Positions 6,015 through 9,146 of a stretch of 9,146 nucleotides of DNA are shown here, piece by piece (positions within the stretch are counted from its first letter, which is position 1; every line of letters begins with the position of its first letter). The stretch comes from Acidimicrobiales bacterium (GTDB lineage: Bacteria; Actinomycetota; Acidimicrobiia; Acidimicrobiales; Poriferisodalaceae). The stretch covers positions 370-9,515 of the forward strand of contig JAGQSP010000147.1 in assembly GCA_020439485.1 (NCBI GenBank), read 5' to 3'. Under the pieces are notes generated by a model, which made no database searches, was not told the origin of the DNA, and saw only the letters and a program-made list of their open reading frames with translations. A program made the translations under genes and the position numbers.

Positions 6015-6788
6015 TCAGGCGTCGAAGTCGACCAGCACCGGTGCGTGGTCGGAGGGTTGCTTGCCCTTACGGGCGTTGCGGTCGATGACCACAAACGTCG
6101 AGGCGTCGACCACACGACGGCTGCACAGCGCAAGGTCGATGCGCATGCCCTCACGCTTGTGGAACGCGCCACCCCGATAGTCCCACCAGCTGAAAAGGCC
6201 CGCATCGCTGTGGTGGGCGCGGAACACGTCGGCCAGACCCCACTCGCCCAGGGCTGTCAGACGCTGGCGCTCTGCGTCGGTCACATGGGTGCCGCCCGAC
6301 GTCTTGGCGACGTCCCAGACGTCGATGTCCTGGGGCGCGATGTTGAAGTCGCCGGCCACCACCACCATCTCGTCGGGCGATGCGATCGAGTCGACGTGGT
6401 CTGCCAGGCGATCGAGCCATCCCAGCTTGTACACATAGTGATCGTCGTCGACAGCGCGTCCGTTCGGGACGTAAACAGACGTCACCTTCACGCCGCCACA
6501 GGTCGCCGAAACCAACCGGGCCTCGCCATCGGGTTCTATGCCAGGCGCAAAGTTGGTGTGCACCTGGTCGATCCCCACACGAGACAAGATCGCCACACCG
6601 TTCCACTGGCCCTCTCCCACGTGGACCGATTCGTAGCCGAACTGGGCAAAGTGGTCGTGCGGAAACTGGTCGTCCGACATCTTGGTTTCCTGCATGCACA
6701 AGATGTCGGGGGATGCATAGTCGAGCCATTCGTCGACACGCTCCATGCGAGCGTTCAGCGAGTTGACGTTCCATGTGGCCAGGCGCAT
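6015..6788 (-). CDS. xthA: Exodeoxyribonuclease III / AP endonuclease
   Basis: 257 residues, close to the 268 of E. coli ExoIII. It cleaves DNA 5' to abasic sites and trims 3' ends in base excision repair. The metal-dependent EEP nuclease residues are all visible: TWNVNS (5-10) with Asn7, QETK (33-36) with Glu34, YVPNG with Tyr106, GDFN (146-149) with Asp147 and Asn149, RIDL (216-219), and SDHAPV (246-251) with Asp247-His248. It lacks signal or membrane segments. Start: ATG 6788 gives the conserved family N-terminus MRLATWNVNS; TAGGCT lies six bases upstream and no Shine-Dalgarno sequence is present, so leaderless translation is likely. It begins 40 bases past the stop of the NYN ribonuclease gene on the same strand, so read-through from that gene is also possible. 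It converges with the helicase. Confidence 0.96.
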   Translation of the reverse strand: MRLATWNVNSLNARMERVDEWLDYASPDILCMQETKMSDDQFPHDHFAQFGYESVHVGEGQWNGVAILSRVGIDQVHTNFAPGIEPDGEARLVSATCGGVKVTSVYVPNGRAVDDDHYVYKLGWLDRLADHVDSIASPDEMVVVAGDFNIAPQDIDVWDVAKTSGGTHVTDAERQRLTALGEWGLADVFRAHHSDAGLFSWWDYRGGAFHKREGMRIDLALCSRRVVDASTFVVIDRNARKGKQPSDHAPVLVDFDA

Positions 6789-6800
6789 GCCCCGAGCCTA
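6789..6800 (-). promoter_or_regulatory. Candidate leaderless promoter (-10) of xthA
   Basis: Minus strand TAGGCT (6795-6800), six bases before ATG 6788, with no Shine-Dalgarno sequence. The rest of the 40-base gap shows no convincing terminator for the preceding gene. Confidence 0.4.
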
Positions 6801-6828
6801 AAGGTGGTTGAGGCCAGCCGGCTCGCCG

Positions 6829-8082
6829 CTATTGGTCGGCCTTCGGCTCGTCGGCCTTGGCCGCCGCGGGCCGCACGGTGCGCTTGCGGGTGGTCGACCC
6901 TGTGGCCTTCTTGGCCGGGGCCTTGGCGGCTGTTCCGTCGCTGGCGGCAGCCTGGGTACCTGTGGCCTTCTTGGCTGCGGCCTTCTTGGCGGTGCTCTTC
7001 TTGGCTGTGGTTTTCTTCGCAGCCGTCTTCTTGGTGGCTGCCTTCTTGGCCGTGGTTTTCTTGGCCGCCGTCTTCTTCGCGGCGGTGGTCTTCCTGGCTG
7101 CCGTCTTCTTCGCGGCTGCAGGCTCGGATTCCTCGGACGTCGACGCGGCTTTCTTCGCGGTCGTGCGCGAGGGCGACTTGCGAGCGGCCGTCTTGCGGGT
7201 GGCCTTCTTGGGTGGCGGAGGTGTGGTTTCGTCAGGCACCAAGGCCAGGTCGATCGCGTTGTGGGCCGGGTCGGTCGCGTGCACCGTGAACTCGACCTCG
7301 TCGCCGACGGTCAACACCTCGCGAGCGCTGCGCGGCGCCGGGTCGCCCATCAGGCGCAGGGGCACGTAGCAAGTGGCGTTGCCCGCCTTGACGTAGGCGC
7401 CGTGAGACGAGAACGACTCGACCACCGCGCGCACCTTCGAACCAGGCAGATAATTGGCGACGAAGGTCACGAACGCGGTTGCGTCGTTGAGGATCGGTTT
7501 GTCGCTGGCGCGCTCACCGCGGACCGTCTTGGATTGCGCAGGTGCCTTCTCGCCGTCGGCGTCGTTGCCCTTGTCTGGTTCGGGGGTCGCCTGTGCTTTT
7601 GTGCTTGCGGCAGGCTCTGGAGTCTCTTTGCGCTTGGCGTCTCGCACGGCGCGGCGGCTGGTAGCTCCGCGCACCGGCGCCCGATCGACGAACACCCACC
7701 CGACACCCGGCACCGGCTTTCCGCCGACCAAGCGGTCGTCTTCGAACAACCAGTCGTGGTCGCCGTGGAACTCCTGGAACGAGTCGTTCGACAACACGGT
7801 GGCGTTGGCCTTTATGGCCACCTGCAGGATGAAGGCGTCGCCCCGCCCGATGACACCCGCGGGTGGGGTCAGCATCCAGCCGGCATCGATGAGCTTCTCG
7901 TAACGGGCGAACTCGGACTTGTCGATGCGGTTGGGAAAGGTGGCGTCGACGATGACGATGACATGATCGTGAGGCCGCTCGGCCAGGAACTCCTGGACCG
8001 CCTCCTCGAGCTGCTCGAGCGAGGGGGTCTTGCGCCCTTCGGTTGCGATGTTCGATCCGTCGACTACCAGATGTGTGACCAT
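6829..8082 (-). CDS. NYN (Zc3h12a-like) ribonuclease fused to an S1-like domain and an H1-like Lys/Ala tail
   Basis: 417 residues in three parts. Residues 1-133 form a NYN/PIN-like RNase domain of the Zc3h12a type, with four acidic residues at the expected places: Asp8 (VVDGSN), Asp46 (IVDAT), Asp82 (GRGDAFIL) and Asp100 (LSNDSF). Residues 134-205 are a charged Pro/Ala-rich linker, probably disordered. Residues about 210-283 resemble an S1/OB RNA-binding fold (PGSKVRAVVESFSSHGAYV, later VGDEVEFTV). Residues 292-417 are a Lys/Ala/Thr tail with 12 KK pairs, including eight perfect KKxxx pentads (336-375), as in histone H1-like and mycobacterial HU tails. It likely cleaves or processes RNA while bound to nucleic acid; targets are unknown. 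Start ATG 8082 begins exactly at the NYN strand; TACTCT lies ten bases upstream with a G5 run between. The open frame beyond 8082 is antisense to the HAD gene. Confidence 0.85.
   Translation of the reverse strand: MVTHLVVDGSNIATEGRKTPSLEQLEEAVQEFLAERPHDHVIVIVDATFPNRIDKSEFARYEKLIDAGWMLTPPAGVIGRGDAFILQVAIKANATVLSNDSFQEFHGDHDWLFEDDRLVGGKPVPGVGWVFVDRAPVRGATSRRAVRDAKRKETPEPAASTKAQATPEPDKGNDADGEKAPAQSKTVRGERASDKPILNDATAFVTFVANYLPGSKVRAVVESFSSHGAYVKAGNATCYVPLRLMGDPAPRSAREVLTVGDEVEFTVHATDPAHNAIDLALVPDETTPPPPKKATRKTAARKSPSRTTAKKAASTSEESEPAAAKKTAARKTTAAKKTAAKKTTAKKAATKKTAAKKTTAKKSTAKKAAAKKATGTQAAASDGTAAKAPAKKATGSTTRKRTVRPAAAKADEPKADQ
6958..7077 (-). repeat. Eight 15-bp tandem units encoding KKxxx pentads
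   Basis: Codons 336-375 of the NYN-S1 protein are eight uninterrupted KKxxx units (KKTAA, KKTTA, KKAAT, KKTAA, KKTTA, KKSTA, KKAAA, KKATG). On the plus strand each appears as a diverged 15-base unit around the core CTTCTT or TTTCTT. Further Lys pairs at 292, 310, 325 and 391 flank the block. The DNA copies differ at third positions, so it is an old repeat rather than a fresh expansion. Confidence 0.8.
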
Positions 8083-8110
8083 GTGTGCCCCCAGAGTACC
8101 TTCGAACGCC
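8083..8110. promoter_or_regulatory. Candidate bidirectional leaderless promoter (NYN RNase/HAD)
   Basis: A 28-base divergent gap. Plus strand TACCTT (8097-8102) is eight bases before the HAD ATG; minus strand TACTCT (8093-8098) is ten bases before the RNase ATG. The hexamers share the TA at 8097-8098, the same geometry as in the gap at 4092-4115. Only a weak G-run (complement of 8088-8092) could serve as a Shine-Dalgarno sequence for the RNase, and none is seen for the HAD gene. Confidence 0.55.
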
Positions 8111-8758
8111 ATGACCAGAACGGCCGTACTGTTCGATCTCGGTGGCGTCATCACCACCAGCCCATTCGAGCGCTTCAACGAATACGAAGCGCGGGCGGGT
8201 CTGCCGCCCGACTCGATTCGCAAGATCAACTCCACCAACCCCGACTCCAACGCCTGGGCGAAGCTGGAACGAAGCGAGGTTGGGCCCGACGAGTTCGTCG
8301 CCCTGTTCGACGCCGAGGGCCGCGCTCTGGGGCTCGAAGTCGACGGCCGAGAGGTACTGAAGGCTATTACGGGCACGGTGCGCCCCAAGATGGTGCGGGC
8401 ACTCGACCTGTTGGTCGAGGCCGGAGTCCGCATAGGCGCCATCACCAACAACGCCTCGTTCGGCGAAGGCGCTGGCATGGCCCGCGACTCCGACGCAGCC
8501 TCGGCCATGGACGCGGCGCTGGCCCGGTTCGAAGTCGTGATCGAGTCGTCGAAGGTGGGCGTTCGCAAACCCAGTCCCGAGATCTACCTGATGGCCTGTC
8601 AGGAAATGGGCATAGAGCCCGCCCAGGCGGTGTACCTCGACGATCTGGGCATCAACTGCAAGGCAGCGCACCAGTTGGGGATGTTCGCCATCAAGGTCAC
8701 CGACCCAGACGAGGCTCTTGCGGCTTTGGGCGCAAAACTCGGTTTGACGCTGGTCTGA
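8111..8758 (+). CDS. HAD-superfamily hydrolase, ACAD10/soluble epoxide hydrolase N-domain type
   Basis: 215 residues. HAD motifs are in order: motif I FDLGGVI (8-14) with nucleophile Asp9, motif II ITNN (111-114) with Thr112, motif III KPSPEIY (153-159) with Lys153, and motif IV YLDDLG (175-180) with Asp177-Asp178. The helical cap lies between motifs I and II (about 16-90). The second motif I position is Gly11 instead of the Asp usual in phosphatases; FDxGGV is common in the ACAD10/sEH-N branch, and the whole pattern, including IESSKVGVRKPSPEIY and the closing IKVTDPDEAL, closely resembles the N-terminal domain of ACAD10. Phosphatase activity on a small metabolite is the family expectation, but loss of the general acid makes it uncertain. 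Start ATG 8111 directly precedes the first strand. It converges with the E1 gene across 26 bases. Confidence 0.88.
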   Translation: MTRTAVLFDLGGVITTSPFERFNEYEARAGLPPDSIRKINSTNPDSNAWAKLERSEVGPDEFVALFDAEGRALGLEVDGREVLKAITGTVRPKMVRALDLLVEAGVRIGAITNNASFGEGAGMARDSDAASAMDAALARFEVVIESSKVGVRKPSPEIYLMACQEMGIEPAQAVYLDDLGINCKAAHQLGMFAIKVTDPDEALAALGAKLGLTLV

Positions 8759-8768
8759 CGCGTTCGTT

Positions 8769-8784
8769 GCGCCAGGCTGGGCGT
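8769..8784. terminator. Small hairpin between convergent HAD and E1 genes
   Basis: GCGCC (8769-8773) can pair with GGCGT (8780-8784), including one G-U pair, around a 6-base loop. It fills most of the 26-base convergent gap. The stem is short and lacks a T tract, so a terminator role is weakly supported. Confidence 0.22.
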
Positions 8785-9146
8785 CTACAGCTCGGCCATC
8801 AGCTGTTCGAACTCGTGCTGATGCACACCCAGCGACCCACAGGCAGGGCTTCCCGACTCGGGGCGCCCGACCAACACCAGGTCGCGCACCGGCAGCGCGC
8901 CCTCGTCGGCCCTGCCCCTGACATAGGACCATGGCCCCATGTTGGCGGGCTCTTCCTGTAGCCAGATCACGGTTTCGGCATTGGGGTACAGCGCCATGAT
9001 CTCGCTGAGCTGTTCGGCAGGCCACGGATAGAGCTGCTCGATGCGAACCACAGCTATCGGCGTTCCGGTGGCGTCGCGATGGGCCATGGCGTCATAGGCA
9101 ACCTTGCCTGAACACAACACGACCTTGCGGACCGAGTCGGGGTCTG
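8785..9146 (-). CDS. sucA: 2-oxoglutarate dehydrogenase E1 component, C-terminal end (partial)
   Basis: About 120 C-terminal residues; the 5' part lies beyond the right edge, and the frame remains open to the last base. The visible part matches the end of thiamine-diphosphate-dependent E1 of the 2-oxoglutarate dehydrogenase complex: DPDSVRKVVLCSGKV, then RIEQLYPWP, WLQEEPANMGPWSYVR, and the closing VGRPESGSPACGS and VHQHEFEQL. These are the conserved C-terminal pyrimidine/phosphate-side segments of SucA. The enzyme decarboxylates 2-oxoglutarate in the TCA cycle. In many actinobacteria E1 is fused to an E2-like N-terminal domain (Kgd/OdhA); the window cannot show whether that is so here. Stop TAG lies at 8785-8787. 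Confidence 0.93.
   Translation of the reverse strand, partial: DPDSVRKVVLCSGKVAYDAMAHRDATGTPIAVVRIEQLYPWPAEQLSEIMALYPNAETVIWLQEEPANMGPWSYVRGRADEGALPVRDLVLVGRPESGSPACGSLGVHQHEFEQLMAEL

Noticed and set aside
6816..6823. AGCCGGCT palindrome as terminator between the NYN RNase and xthA
   Set aside because: It is a loopless 8-bp palindrome with no T tract and cannot form a terminator hairpin.
6958..7077. CRISPR-like or mobile tandem array
   Set aside because: The 15-base periodicity is in frame, has no spacers, and encodes the Lys tail.
6045..7289. Plus-strand open frame of 414 codons
   Set aside because: Antisense to xthA and the Lys tail; the Trp/Ser/Pro-rich second half is a frame shadow of the KKxxx repeat.
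6808..8961. Very long plus-strand open frame (717 codons)
   Set aside because: It is antisense to the NYN-S1-H1 gene and crosses the HAD gene out of frame. Its Leu/Gly/Arg-rich product is the shadow of Lys/Ala codons in high-GC DNA, with no domain.

Overview
High-GC bacterial DNA that reads as the chromosome of an actinomycete. The signs are an HRDC-tailed UvrD2-type helicase, a protein with a lysine/alanine histone H1-like tail, an ACAD10-type HAD protein, and many genes whose start codon lies a few bases after a TAnnnT element, as in actinobacterial leaderless transcripts. Acidimicrobiia would fit, but that placement is inference. No rRNA, tRNA, CRISPR array, insertion sequence or phage gene was seen. 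Coding density is very high.

Layout. Positions 1-3611 are all on the minus strand. In transcription order they hold a Tat-exported multicopper oxidase, a membrane protein with bPH2 and SHOCT domains, an RdmC-like alpha/beta hydrolase, and the first seven codons of a probable CoA-transferase family III gene at the left edge. The 138-bp gap 3612-3749 is the longest non-coding stretch. It holds the oxidase leader with two dyads and a possible RBS-masking inverted repeat. A small zincin-like metallopeptidase (minus) and a UvrD2-like helicase (plus) then diverge from a 24-bp gap. Exonuclease III (minus) converges on the helicase. Upstream of it, also minus, is a three-part protein: NYN ribonuclease, S1-like domain, H1-like tail. 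That gene diverges from an ACAD10-like HAD hydrolase (plus) across 28 bp. The right edge carries the 3' end of the 2-oxoglutarate dehydrogenase E1 gene (minus).

The middle of the window is nucleic-acid metabolism (helicase, AP endonuclease, RNase); the flanks are oxidative and acyl/central-carbon metabolism. The most notable points are the NYN-S1-H1 fusion and two very short divergent gaps. In each gap the two strands carry -10-like TAnnnT hexamers sharing the same central TA, which suggests bidirectional, leaderless promoters.
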